Below, piece by piece: positions 17,098 through 25,831 of a stretch of DNA of 45,812 nucleotides. Position 1 is the stretch's first letter. Each line of letters starts with the position of its first letter. Source of the DNA: an uncultured Sutterella sp. (GTDB lineage: Bacteria > Pseudomonadota > Gammaproteobacteria > Burkholderiales > Burkholderiaceae_F); contig UQYP01000013.1 of the NCBI GenBank assembly GCA_900545335.1, positions 1 through 45,812 on the forward strand, written 5' to 3'. A program made the position numbers and the translations under genes. The notes under the pieces are model-generated. The model had not been told where the DNA came from. It made no database searches and worked only from the letters and a program-made list of their open reading frames with translations.

Positions 17098-17140
17098 TAC
17101 AAAAGCCACGAACTTCGGTTAGTCGTGGCTTTTTGCTTAA
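17098..17140 (+). terminator. Intrinsic terminator after msbA
   Basis: AAAAGCCACGA (17101-17111) pairs perfectly with TCGTGGCTTTT (17123-17133) around an 11-nt loop, and a T-run follows. A second small A/T hairpin comes right after. The remainder to 17,260 is AT-rich leader of the next gene, with a TACAAT box at 17,229 but no clear -35. Confidence 0.85.
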
Positions 17141-17260
17141 AAAAAGCAATTTGTGTTTTTCTTTGAAATATACAGATAACTGCCTAAAACCATTAACAAA
17201 AAGACAGAAGCGGCTAGCAAACCAAGACTACAATCAATTTGATAGCAAAAAGGATTTGTC

Positions 17261-18565
17261 ATGGCAGTCAAACAGTTTAGCTTCGCTTACGGTCACGGAA
17301 CATTGACTTTTAATTACGAAGAAAACGATATTTTAAAAATTGTCCGTACTGAAGATTTTCCGCCGATTAAAAATCTTGAAAAAGAAATTCTGTCTGCGAT
17401 TGAACACCCGATCGAACTGCCGCCGCTTTCTGAAATCATAAAGCCGGGTGATACAGTCGCCTTTATTTGCAATGACCCGACTCGGGTGGCCAATAGCTAC
17501 GAATTTATGCCGGTGCTGCTTCGTGAGATGAATCGTTTAGGCGTGCCCGATGAGAATATGAGAATTGTTTTCTCACTGGGTACACACCGCCTCATGAGTC
17601 ACGAGGAGATGGTGCAGCAGGTGGGTCCTGAAGCAGCATCACGGATTAAGATGTATTGCAGCGTGGCAACTCGCAATGAGGACTTTCAATACTTTGGAGA
17701 GACGAGCCGCGGCACACCGGTTTGGATTAATAAGCTTTTGTGCGACGTTGATCACATTATTATGACGGGCACAATAGTTCACCACTATTTTTCAGGATAC
17801 GGCGGCGGTCGTAAAGCGATTTTGCCGGGGTGCGCAGCGATGGAGACTGTTCGCAAAAACCACAGTTGGATGCTGGATCCTCATGCGCAACTGGGTGTAT
17901 TGGACGGCAATCCCTGCTATGAAGATCAGGTAGAAGGAGTGTCGATGTTTGCCAAAGGTCGCTCTCTTTTCCTTTTTAACGCAGTGCTAAACGCAAAAAG
18001 GGAGTTCTTAAAAATATTTGCGGGCCACTATGTTGAGGCTCATAAAGTGGCGTGCCGGTTCGTTGATGAGGTTTACGGCTGTGTTATTCCCAAAGAGGCT
18101 GATTTAGTGATTGCTTCCTGCGGAGGCTATCCCAAAGATATTAATGTCTATCAGACTCAAAAAACGATGGACAATGCCGCGTGTGCAGTTCGCAAGGGCG
18201 GTGTGGTGATTCTGCTCTCTGAGTGTATAGAAGGGTCGGGCTCAACAAAGTTCGAAGAAACATTTAAGCGCTTGAAAACCGCAGAAGCCATTCGTGAAGA
18301 ATTGAAAAGAAACTTTCAGATCGGGGCAAATAAAGCCTATGCCATTACGCATCCTCAGGCTAAGGCGGATTTCATTTTGGTGACCAAGCTCGATAAAGCA
18401 TTGGCCCGGACAATGCATTTCGCAGCGGCGACAGATACCGTTGAAGAGGCTCTTGCCATCGCCAGGCAAAAACTTGGAGAGCACCCCTCAACTATTCTGA
18501 TGCCTGACGGTTTGTTGACAGTACCGAGGTTAGGCAGACGGTTTAACAAAGAATCGTCAGTCTGA
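17261..18565 (+). CDS. LarA-family nickel-pincer racemase/epimerase
   Basis: 434 residues, like lactate racemase LarA, whose nickel-pincer (NPN) cofactor interconverts 2-hydroxyacid enantiomers by hydride transfer. The key residues of Lactiplantibacillus LarA have clear counterparts: Arg75 (NDPTR), His109 (GTHR), His174 (TIVHHYF), Lys185 (GGGRKAILPG, the cofactor-linked lysine) and His201. The later GGYPKDINVYQTQK motif also fits. The LarA homologue group includes enzymes with other 2-hydroxyacid substrates, so lactate is only one option. No larB, larC or larE cofactor genes lie nearby; they must be elsewhere if the protein is active. Weak AAGGA ribosome site. Confidence 0.85.
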   Translation: MAVKQFSFAYGHGTLTFNYEENDILKIVRTEDFPPIKNLEKEILSAIEHPIELPPLSEIIKPGDTVAFICNDPTRVANSYEFMPVLLREMNRLGVPDENMRIVFSLGTHRLMSHEEMVQQVGPEAASRIKMYCSVATRNEDFQYFGETSRGTPVWINKLLCDVDHIIMTGTIVHHYFSGYGGGRKAILPGCAAMETVRKNHSWMLDPHAQLGVLDGNPCYEDQVEGVSMFAKGRSLFLFNAVLNAKREFLKIFAGHYVEAHKVACRFVDEVYGCVIPKEADLVIASCGGYPKDINVYQTQKTMDNAACAVRKGGVVILLSECIEGSGSTKFEETFKRLKTAEAIREELKRNFQIGANKAYAITHPQAKADFILVTKLDKALARTMHFAAATDTVEEALAIARQKLGEHPSTILMPDGLLTVPRLGRRFNKESSV

Positions 18566-18606
18566 AATGAAAGCTTTTTGAGAAAATATCTGTAAGTTAT
18601 CGGCTT

Positions 18607-19788
18607 TTATTTTTGCTCAAGATAGTCAAGTAATTTAGGAAAAGTTTCCATTGTGTTGACTTTGTTGAGAAGTTCCTTAGTCAATTTTTCAAACTCGTCT
18701 TCTAATTCATCGGTGTTATAACATCTGCCTTTCCCTGCTCGTTTTTTTAGAATTTCTGAAACCGGTTTAAAGATGGCAATGGGGTGCCATTTATTACATT
18801 GGTGGGGATTATTTCTGTAGTACTCATAACTATCAAAAAAGTTCCAACCGCGCAGACTTCCTTGATCACAAGCTATTTTTAATTCAGTTTTAAAATCAGT
18901 CCAAGGAGTTTTTGTTGCTCCTAATTCAATTTTGCTCCAGAATTTGCTGCCGACATCAATAATTAATAGAAATACCGCTCCGAAATCTTTTGTAATGGGT
19001 TCAAAAGCGTGATCTTGAGGATCATACATTACACCGATAGTTAAGGCTGGATTCCATTCGTTGTCGTTACTCTCGGATCGTTTAAGCATTACCCCCATTC
19101 TTCCCCAGGAATTGTGGTAAAAAATAACAGGGAAAGAGTTATTCGGGGATGCAATTTCAGCTTTGAGATTATTTGCAATTCTTTTCCAGATCTGTGGTAA
19201 TGAACTAAATATGCGATAAACCTCAGGCGCATAAATCATCGCAGCGCAGTCAAGATCTAATCCAGGGGATAAACCTTGAGATTCCAAAAAGCCTAAAAAT
19301 TCTGCACAACGGTCTTCAGACTCAAAGGGTTTAATTGCTTCGTAGACTTCTGCCCAACGAATATCAATGTCTGCGATTTCCCTTTGATCTCTAAGACCGG
19401 GAGCTAGAAAAACGCTGATTACATTTGGGTGGTTTTCAGCTAGTTTTTTCTTGTAGTTTTTGACTTGATCGTTGGTGCCACTCGCCCAGAGTTTAACTTC
19501 TACCACTATGGTAAAAAAACCGAGATATAAGACAAAATCAGCAATGCCAGCACCGGATAAATAAACTTGTGTTTCGCAATGTACTGTTTTCGGGTCTGCG
19601 TCAGAAAGTTTTGTGTTATCAGCGCAATTTTTGCCCAATTTTTGATCGAGAAGATTCAAAAAAGCTTTAAGAGCGTGTTCATTATTTCTCAGTAACCAGG
19701 CAAATGCTTCGGTAGTGAAATTTTCAAGCGGATTGTAATTGGGTCGTGAGGAATACTTCTGTAATGAAATTAGCAGATTGTCAGACAT
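18607..19788 (-). CDS. PD-(D/E)XK nuclease superfamily protein, orphan
   Basis: 393 residues. The N-terminal 120 residues have the nuclease-fold signature: Glu27 in the first helix (NFTTEAFAWLL), Asp84 (GIADFVLYLG), Glu97-x-Lys99 (VVEVKLW) and a following Gln108/Tyr112 helix (NDQVKNYKKKL), in the right order and spacing. The remaining 270 residues are not recognised. Relatives of this type are often annotated PDDEXK_4 or restriction-endonuclease-like proteins. The gene is visibly more AT-rich than both neighbours and stands alone, which suggests transfer. No methylase, helicase or CRISPR gene accompanies it. A role in DNA defence is possible but not shown. Confidence 0.75.
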   Translation of the reverse strand: MSDNLLISLQKYSSRPNYNPLENFTTEAFAWLLRNNEHALKAFLNLLDQKLGKNCADNTKLSDADPKTVHCETQVYLSGAGIADFVLYLGFFTIVVEVKLWASGTNDQVKNYKKKLAENHPNVISVFLAPGLRDQREIADIDIRWAEVYEAIKPFESEDRCAEFLGFLESQGLSPGLDLDCAAMIYAPEVYRIFSSLPQIWKRIANNLKAEIASPNNSFPVIFYHNSWGRMGVMLKRSESNDNEWNPALTIGVMYDPQDHAFEPITKDFGAVFLLIIDVGSKFWSKIELGATKTPWTDFKTELKIACDQGSLRGWNFFDSYEYYRNNPHQCNKWHPIAIFKPVSEILKKRAGKGRCYNTDELEDEFEKLTKELLNKVNTMETFPKLLDYLEQK

Positions 19789-19804
19789 AAGTTATTACCA
19801 ACAA

Positions 19805-19833
19805 ACAATATTTGACGTTGCTATTTTAGTTAA
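19805..19833 (-). promoter_or_regulatory. Putative promoter of the PD-(D/E)XK gene
   Basis: On the minus strand TTAACT and TATTGT are 17 bases apart, ending about 16 bases before the start codon. Both boxes match sigma-70 at four of six positions. Confidence 0.35.
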
Positions 19834-19881
19834 ATATTAACTTTGAGCTGGAGCTGTAATTTGTCATATCTCATCTGAATT

Positions 19882-20829
19882 TTACAAGCGAACACCTAAA
19901 ACGGTCAGTGTCAGCGGAATCAAAATCGCCGAGAGCATCGTGGAAACAAAAATAGCGTTGCTGGCAGCGCCTTCTTCGCTTCGAAATTCCGTAGCCATCA
20001 AATAAACATTGATGGCTACAGGCAATGCAGCGGTGAGCACGCAGGCGTTCGTGGTCATTTCGTCCAAACCGATAAAACGGGCAAAAATATACACAAGAAT
20101 CGGATGGACAATGATTTTTAGGCTTGAGATAGCCAAGCCTTTAGGCAGTGCGGCTGAAAAGCTGTGCTGAGCCAAGCCCATGCCGACAACAATTAACGCA
20201 ATAGGGGTAGTAGCAGAAGAGATATAGTCAAGCGTTCGAGTCGCAAAATCAGGCAACGGCCAGCCCGTCAGTCCCCAAGCGCTGCCGGTGATGATACCGA
20301 GCACGACCGGATTTTTGAAAACTTTGAGTAATGACCGAAAAATTTTTCCCCAGTCTTTTGTGCTGCCGCTTTTACCAAACTCAACACTGGCAATTGCAGT
20401 CGTCCAAAGCAGTAAGACACTGAATATGATCAGCAAACTGATGGTCGGCATCGCTTGGTTACCGAGACTCACCTGTACGATGGGGACGCCCAACTGAACA
20501 TTGTTGCCGAAAATAGCCGCCATACCGAAAATTGTTTTCCCAGTGTTGTCGAGCTTGAAAAATCTTCCGCAGCCTCTTCCCATGCAATAGACGAAAATGC
20601 ACGAACCGAAAAAAGCAATCAGCACCCGCCAATCCACAGGCGGCATTTTAGAGAGATCGCTCATCAGTGAAAAAAGCATCGCAGGCATTAAAAAGCGAAA
20701 GGTAAAACCTGAGAGCGCATGAACGATTTTTTGCTCAAAAAGCCTGCATTTAATCAGTGCCCAACCCAAAATCACCAGCAGAAAAAGCGGGAGGCAAAGC
20801 TCAAGGTGATAGAGAAAAAGGTTGAGCAT
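19882..20829 (-). CDS. AEC family transporter (auxin efflux carrier/malate permease type)
   Basis: A very hydrophobic protein of 315 residues with about ten membrane segments in two five-helix halves, typical of the AEC/MdcF family. Recognisable stretches are LELCLPLFLLVILGWAL at the start and a conserved AIFGNNVQLGVPI loop. Some relatives carry malonate or malate; the substrate here is unknown. The start is placed at ATG 20829, eight bases after the stop of the upstream pseudouridine synthase gene; no clear ribosome site is seen, so coupled translation is likely. A TTG start 30 bases further upstream would overlap that gene. Confidence 0.85.
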   Translation of the reverse strand: MLNLFLYHLELCLPLFLLVILGWALIKCRLFEQKIVHALSGFTFRFLMPAMLFSLMSDLSKMPPVDWRVLIAFFGSCIFVYCMGRGCGRFFKLDNTGKTIFGMAAIFGNNVQLGVPIVQVSLGNQAMPTISLLIIFSVLLLWTTAIASVEFGKSGSTKDWGKIFRSLLKVFKNPVVLGIITGSAWGLTGWPLPDFATRTLDYISSATTPIALIVVGMGLAQHSFSAALPKGLAISSLKIIVHPILVYIFARFIGLDEMTTNACVLTAALPVAINVYLMATEFRSEEGAASNAIFVSTMLSAILIPLTLTVLGVRL

Positions 20830-20836
20830 AGCAGCA

Positions 20837-22351
20837 CTAGAATGGGCAGGGAGCCTCAATCGTTAAAAGTTGCCCCGTAGCGGGGTGAATAAAACGGATA
20901 GCTTCAGCATGCAGATAAAGCCTGTCGGAAGGGTGTCCGTAAAGATCATCACCTGCAATGGCGCAGCCTAACCCCTCAGCATGCGCCGCATGAAGTCTTA
21001 ACTGGTGAGTGCGGCCCGTTTTGGGATAAAAAGCGACTCGAGCTTGCCCCTTATCATTGACGCCAAGAACTTTGAAGATCGTTTGAGCAGGTTTGCCGTA
21101 GGTGTATTCGATCATCTGTCTCGGGCGTTCATAAGGATTCAGACATAAGGGCAGGCTGATTTCTCCCTCAGTTTTTTCAGGAACTTTTTCAAGCAGTGCA
21201 ATATAGCGTTTGCGTACACTCCCGTGGGCAAATGCTGCCTGAAGCGCTTTATGTGCATCTTTATTTTTGGCAAAAAGCAAAACACCGGAGGTGGCCATAT
21301 CCAGCCGGTGCAGCAGCATCGGGCCGCCCGCCTGCGGATATAGCTTCATGGCAACGGAGTACAAGTCGTTTACAGGAAGTTTCCCCGGTACTGAAAGCAT
21401 TCCGGCAGGCTTATTAAAAGCAACGAGATCGTTGTCTTCATAAACAATGTCGGGAGCCCAGTCTTTGAAGCTGTTTAATGCCAGCTGATTTTTTTCCAGG
21501 CGCTCGCCTTCTAAGAAAAATTCCAAAAGCTTTTCATGACGCTCGCGTGTGAAAGCATAAAAGGTGCCTTCTCCCCGTGCATCATAACTAGCAACCGGCC
21601 CCCACCAAAATTGTCCCATAGCAATAGGGCTCGCGCCTTCGCAGTAAGCTTTATTGAGTAAAGCGGGCAGCGCTGATCGCAAAATAGCCTTCAGTAAATC
21701 TTCTTTATTAAGGCAGCCGGAGAGCAAATCAAGAAGCGAGGCAGAGCGATGATTTTTATTTTGAATCCGAATACTTTCCAGACGTCTTTTCCATTCGCTT
21801 TCAACAGCAACGTGTGTGCGGTGCTGAAAATCAGACCTTGCGGCTTCTTCGGCTTGAAGAGCCAGGATGTATTTCAGTTTCAGCCGTTCAAGCTCGCCCG
21901 AGTCAAATTGACTCGAAGCAATCAGGGCCTGGCGGTTAAAAACTCCGCTTGCGCGCTGCTGCTGGCGGTGCTCTTTGCGGGCTCGGGCTTCATCTTTAAA
22001 CCGCAGATACTTTTCCTGAGCCTGAAGTTTTTCCTCAAAAGCCTTTTCAATTCGGTCGGTATTGAGGGGTTGAAGTTCCTCGGCAGGCAGCAGCTGCCAA
22101 AATGTTTTTTCAAAATAAGGGTCGGCGGCATCAAATTGGTCGCAGGCTGTGATAAAGCCTACGCTTTGGTCTGCTAACCGACACACCAAAACGGCAACCA
22201 GACGGCCGGCCTGATTGCGGGCAGATTCATCCAAATGCTTGCCGACCAGGCTAGCGGCCTCAATGACTGACGGATGCGGGCTGTAGTGATACGGGTACGT
22301 GAGCACGCCGCCGTTATCAACGTCGGTACAATGCTCGAGCTTTTTAAACAT
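20837..22351 (-). CDS. RluA-family RNA pseudouridine synthase, long form
   Basis: 504 residues, twice the length of a simple RluA. The C-terminal half (about 300-504) is the catalytic domain with HRLDMATSG (catalytic Asp351), KRYIALLEK and GRTHQLRLH. The N-terminal 290 residues include a charged helical, probably coiled-coil segment (about 95-200) and a WWGPVASYDARGEGTFYAF block. Similar long forms occur in other Proteobacteria. The target RNA is unknown; the N-terminal part probably gives specificity. It is followed at once by the AEC transporter gene on the same strand. Confidence 0.85.
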   Translation of the reverse strand: MFKKLEHCTDVDNGGVLTYPYHYSPHPSVIEAASLVGKHLDESARNQAGRLVAVLVCRLADQSVGFITACDQFDAADPYFEKTFWQLLPAEELQPLNTDRIEKAFEEKLQAQEKYLRFKDEARARKEHRQQQRASGVFNRQALIASSQFDSGELERLKLKYILALQAEEAARSDFQHRTHVAVESEWKRRLESIRIQNKNHRSASLLDLLSGCLNKEDLLKAILRSALPALLNKAYCEGASPIAMGQFWWGPVASYDARGEGTFYAFTRERHEKLLEFFLEGERLEKNQLALNSFKDWAPDIVYEDNDLVAFNKPAGMLSVPGKLPVNDLYSVAMKLYPQAGGPMLLHRLDMATSGVLLFAKNKDAHKALQAAFAHGSVRKRYIALLEKVPEKTEGEISLPLCLNPYERPRQMIEYTYGKPAQTIFKVLGVNDKGQARVAFYPKTGRTHQLRLHAAHAEGLGCAIAGDDLYGHPSDRLYLHAEAIRFIHPATGQLLTIEAPCPF

Positions 22352-22408
22352 ATTTCAATCAAAAATTCGTGTTAACTGAAAGTCTAGCAAAAGAGAGAAG
22401 ACAACACG

Positions 22409-22440
22409 AAAAAAGGCTCTGCCTGAAGCGGCAGAGCCTC
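22409..22440 (-). terminator. Intrinsic terminator after fhs
   Basis: AGGCTCTGCC (22414-22423) and GGCAGAGCCT (22430-22439) form a perfect 10-bp stem with a 6-nt loop. On the minus strand it is followed by a run of Ts. It lies 28 bases after the fhs stop. Confidence 0.9.
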
Positions 22441-22466
22441 TGAAAATCAGAAAAACTATTCAGACT

Positions 22467-24113
22467 TTAAGAAAGTCCGACAATTTTTCCGTTAACCACA
22501 TCAATGTGAAGAGCTGCAGGCTGCTTGGGCAAGCCCGGCATACGCATAATAGCGCCCGTCGTTGCCACAACAAAACCAGCTCCGGCATTTAAAATCAGAC
22601 GTTCGACAGGCACAGTAAAGCCCTTGGGGGCACCGAGCCAGGTCGGTTCATGCGACAAAGAGTAAGGCGTTTTTGCCACACAAACCGGCAAACGATCAAA
22701 GCCCAGTTCCTGGATTTGCTTCCAGTCTTTTTTCGCAGCGGCAGACAATTCGATATCTTTCGCACCGTAAACATTGACGGCCAGCTTTTCCAATTTGGTG
22801 AGCACATCGTCGTGGGGCTCGTAGGAGAAGTGCAGGGGTTTGACTTCACCGCCAGCAGCATCCATCACGGCACGAGCCAGTTCCACGGCACCTTCTCCGC
22901 CCTTGCTGAAGCCATCGCAAACCGCAAAGCGAACACCAAGTTCAGCACAGCGGGCACGGATAATTTCAATTTCTTCTTCAGTGTCGGAAGCAAAGTGGTT
23001 TAAGCTCACCACGATTTCAGGACCGAAGTGCTTCAGGTTCTCGATATGAGCATCCAAATTGCATAAGCCTTTTTTCAGAGCTTCGGGATTAGGCTTGCCG
23101 ATATCGGCAAGGGGCACCAGACCGTGCCACTTCAAGGCCTTGGTGGATGTCACCAAAACGATGGCTGACGGATTAAGGCCTGCAGCACGGCACTTGATGT
23201 TGATAAATTTCTCGGCGCCTAAATCACTGCCGAAACCGGCCTCTGTAATGGCCCACTCACCCAGCGTCAGGGCGGCTTTAGTTGCTACGACAGAATTGCA
23301 ACCGTGGGCAATGTTGGCAAAGGGACCGCCGTGTACGAAAGCAAGATTGCCTTCGAGCGTTTGAACAAGATTGGGTTTCATTGCTTCCAAAAGCAGTGCC
23401 ATTAAAGCACCCGTTGCACCCAATTCTTTGCAAGTGTATGCCGATCCGTCACGCTTGATGCCGATGACCAAGCGATCGATGCGGGCGCGCAGGTCATCCA
23501 AGTCGTTTGCCAGGCACAACACAGCCATCAGTTCGCTTGCTACGGTGATATCAAAACCGGTCTCAGTCGGAATGCCGTTTGCAGGGCCTCCCAAACCCGT
23601 AATGATATTGCGAAGCATACGGTCATTGACGTCCACCACACGGCGCCAGATAACAGTCTTTAAATCCACCTGTCTTTGATGGCGGGCATTGTCAATCATC
23701 GCGGCCAAAAGGTTGTTGGCAGCCGTGATGGCATGAAAGTCGCCCGTAAAATGCAGGTTAATGGATTCCATCGGAAGGACTTGAGAATATCCGCCGCCGG
23801 CGGCTCCGCCCTTCATGCCGAAGCAGGGGCCAAGCGACGGTTCACGCAGTGCAACAACGGCCTTTTCGCCCAAACGTTTCAAACCTTGAGTTAAAGCGAT
23901 TGAAGTGGTTGTTTTACCGGAGCCGGCAGGCATGCCGGAAGTGGCCGTTACCAAAATGAGCTTGCCGTGAGGTTTGCGGTCTTTGTGCAGACATACTTTG
24001 GCTTTGTCACGCCCATAGGGCTCAAACTCATCGTCGGACAAGCCGGCACTGTGAGCCAAGTCATCAATGCGAATCAATTTCGCCTCTTGGGCGATTTCGA
24101 TATCAGATTTCAT
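22467..24113 (-). CDS. fhs: Formate-tetrahydrofolate ligase
   Basis: Joins formate to tetrahydrofolate using ATP, giving 10-formyl-THF for purine and fMet-tRNA synthesis or for one-carbon flow. 548 residues from ATG 24113, chosen over an upstream TTG because GGAG lies just ahead. P-loop MPAGSGKTT (61-69) differs slightly from the more usual PAGEGKTT. The conserved block REPSLGPCFGMKGGAAGGGY and SINLHFTGDFHAI leave little doubt. Divergent from the amidohydrolase gene and ended by a strong terminator. Confidence 0.96.
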   Translation of the reverse strand: MKSDIEIAQEAKLIRIDDLAHSAGLSDDEFEPYGRDKAKVCLHKDRKPHGKLILVTATSGMPAGSGKTTTSIALTQGLKRLGEKAVVALREPSLGPCFGMKGGAAGGGYSQVLPMESINLHFTGDFHAITAANNLLAAMIDNARHQRQVDLKTVIWRRVVDVNDRMLRNIITGLGGPANGIPTETGFDITVASELMAVLCLANDLDDLRARIDRLVIGIKRDGSAYTCKELGATGALMALLLEAMKPNLVQTLEGNLAFVHGGPFANIAHGCNSVVATKAALTLGEWAITEAGFGSDLGAEKFINIKCRAAGLNPSAIVLVTSTKALKWHGLVPLADIGKPNPEALKKGLCNLDAHIENLKHFGPEIVVSLNHFASDTEEEIEIIRARCAELGVRFAVCDGFSKGGEGAVELARAVMDAAGGEVKPLHFSYEPHDDVLTKLEKLAVNVYGAKDIELSAAAKKDWKQIQELGFDRLPVCVAKTPYSLSHEPTWLGAPKGFTVPVERLILNAGAGFVVATTGAIMRMPGLPKQPAALHIDVVNGKIVGLS

Positions 24114-24421
24114 GAGACACTCCAAAAAAGATCAAAAGGAAAAAAACAAAAAACAAAACTCTCACGGCCTCAATAAAGAAAGTTCAAAGAGGCAAAGAAC
24201 AGACAAGGGGTTCAGAAATTGTCTGCAGGATTATTTTTGATGAGAAAAGTATGCCTGAAAAATAGCTCTAAACGTACAGAGCGTCAAATATTTTTCCTTC
24301 TGACAAAGCATTTTCTCTGTGTTTTTGATTTGGGTGGGATTTTGTTAATCCGTTTAGCGTTAGACTTTAAACAATATGGCAGTCGGTTCTGCTGTTTGAT
24401 TTCTTGAATAAGGAGAGTTTT
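24114..24421. other. Divergent spacer between fhs and the amidohydrolase gene
   Basis: 308 bases without a gene. The fhs leader side is Ts and As with a 7-bp hairpin (CAGACAA 24200-24206 with TTGTCTG 24219-24225). On the plus strand TTGTTA (24342) and TTTAAA (24366) are 18 bases apart and could be the amidohydrolase promoter, though the match is weak. I do not recognise a folate riboswitch. Confidence 0.4.
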
Positions 24422-25831
24422 ATGTGGGATCTGCTTTTGAAAGGCGCCACTGTTGTTGATCCGCTTAACCGCATTGAGGCGGTAAGAGATGTGGCAATTG
24501 AAAACGGTCAGATTGCCGAAGTGGGAGTGGATCTTCCGGGGGGCTGCGCCAGAGTAGTTGAAGACTATACGGGCAAAGTGCTTCAACCCGGTATTGTGGA
24601 CAGTCACGTGCACTTGGGTGAAATGTGGGGCTCTCCCTTCGGTTTTAAGATGCTAGCAATGGCCGGTGTCACCACCGCTTTGGATATGGCAGGCCCCTTA
24701 GACAATGTTTTAAAGAACATTCCTACCTATGGCGCCGGGATTAACTGCGCCATTCTTCAGTTTGCTTCGCCTCCCTTTACCTTTAAGACCAATGAACCAT
24801 CTAAAGCAGAAATGGATGCGCTCATTGACCAGTCCATGAAGGAAGGTGCTCTGGGTGTGAAGCTTTTGGGCGGGCACTATCCGTTAAAGCCAGCGGTTTC
24901 TTCTTTACTGATTAAAACCGCTCTGGAACACGGTGCCTATATTGCCTGGCACGCAGGCACTAGTGAGCACGGCTCCAACATTGAAGGTATGCGCGAAGCC
25001 GTTCAATTAAGTCAAGGCAACTTCCTGCATCTGGCTCATATCAATGCTTATTGCCGTGGTGCCATCCGTCCGGAATTGGAAGAAACCAAGGAAGCGATTG
25101 ATCTTCTTTTAGCCAATGATCATATTCACTGCGAAAGCTATATTTCGCCCCGCAACGGCACGCGCCTGACTTGTTTTGATAACGGCAAGGTACAGTCCAA
25201 GGTGACAGGCAACTGCCTCAAGCGCTTTGGCTTTACCGATGACCGTGAAGGCATTGAAGCGGCTTTCAAGGCTAATAAAGTTTGGGCGGTCTACGATGCA
25301 GGCGGCTACTCCGACCTCGTGACGGGTGAAGAGGGGCTCAAGCTTTGGAAGGAAAACAACACCGATGTGGGCGGCTCTTTTAACGTTAATCCGCCGCTGC
25401 CTCGTGTGTGGCTGGCTGAGGCTAAGCGCCCGGACGGCAGTTTTGTGGTTGATGCAATTTCTACCGACGGCGGCTGCATCCCGCGCAATGTGATCCTGGA
25501 ACAAGGTCTTTCACTTGTGAAGTTAGGCATTCTGACTTTGTCTGAGTTTGCAGCTAAGACGTCATTAAATCCCGCCCGTATGCTGCGCCTTAAGAATAAA
25601 GGCCATTTGACGGTGGGGGCAGATGCTGATATCACGATTTATGACTACGACACGCAAAAACCGGTTGCTACTTTTGTCAAGGGTAAGACCGTGTTTAAGA
25701 ACGGTCGTGTCTACGGCACAAACGGAACAGTCATTTGTACACAATACGGCGAAGCGTTCGTCAAAGACAAGGGCATCCAGACGCTGGTCGTCGATCCCGG
25801 TGAACCGGTGGCCCCCCGCTTTGTGGTCTAA
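24422..25831 (+). CDS. Amidohydrolase superfamily enzyme (dihydroorotase/cyclic amidase type)
   Basis: 469 residues of the TIM-barrel metal-dependent amidohydrolase superfamily, which hydrolyses cyclic or linear amides. A two-metal site is visible: His62-x-His64 (DSHVHLG), Lys147 (GVKLLGG, likely carboxylated), His177 (WHAGTSEHG), His206 (LAHINAY) and Asp349 (STDGG). The N- and C-terminal beta-sandwich parts (VVDPLNRIEAVRDVAIENGQI; GADADITIYD) flank the barrel. The start is ATG 24422 behind AGGAGAG. The substrate is not clear: a true dihydroorotase is unlikely, since the barrel is longer. The neighbours gltS, an aminotransferase and an AbgA-like enzyme hint at amino-acid-derived amides. Confidence 0.85.
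   Translation: MWDLLLKGATVVDPLNRIEAVRDVAIENGQIAEVGVDLPGGCARVVEDYTGKVLQPGIVDSHVHLGEMWGSPFGFKMLAMAGVTTALDMAGPLDNVLKNIPTYGAGINCAILQFASPPFTFKTNEPSKAEMDALIDQSMKEGALGVKLLGGHYPLKPAVSSLLIKTALEHGAYIAWHAGTSEHGSNIEGMREAVQLSQGNFLHLAHINAYCRGAIRPELEETKEAIDLLLANDHIHCESYISPRNGTRLTCFDNGKVQSKVTGNCLKRFGFTDDREGIEAAFKANKVWAVYDAGGYSDLVTGEEGLKLWKENNTDVGGSFNVNPPLPRVWLAEAKRPDGSFVVDAISTDGGCIPRNVILEQGLSLVKLGILTLSEFAAKTSLNPARMLRLKNKGHLTVGADADITIYDYDTQKPVATFVKGKTVFKNGRVYGTNGTVICTQYGEAFVKDKGIQTLVVDPGEPVAPRFVV

Noticed and set aside
18607..19788. Restriction-modification system
   Set aside because: There is no methyltransferase or specificity gene within reach; only a lone nuclease-fold gene is seen.
24114..24421. A tetrahydrofolate riboswitch ahead of fhs
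   Set aside because: I could not find the expected conserved cores; only a simple 7-bp hairpin is present.
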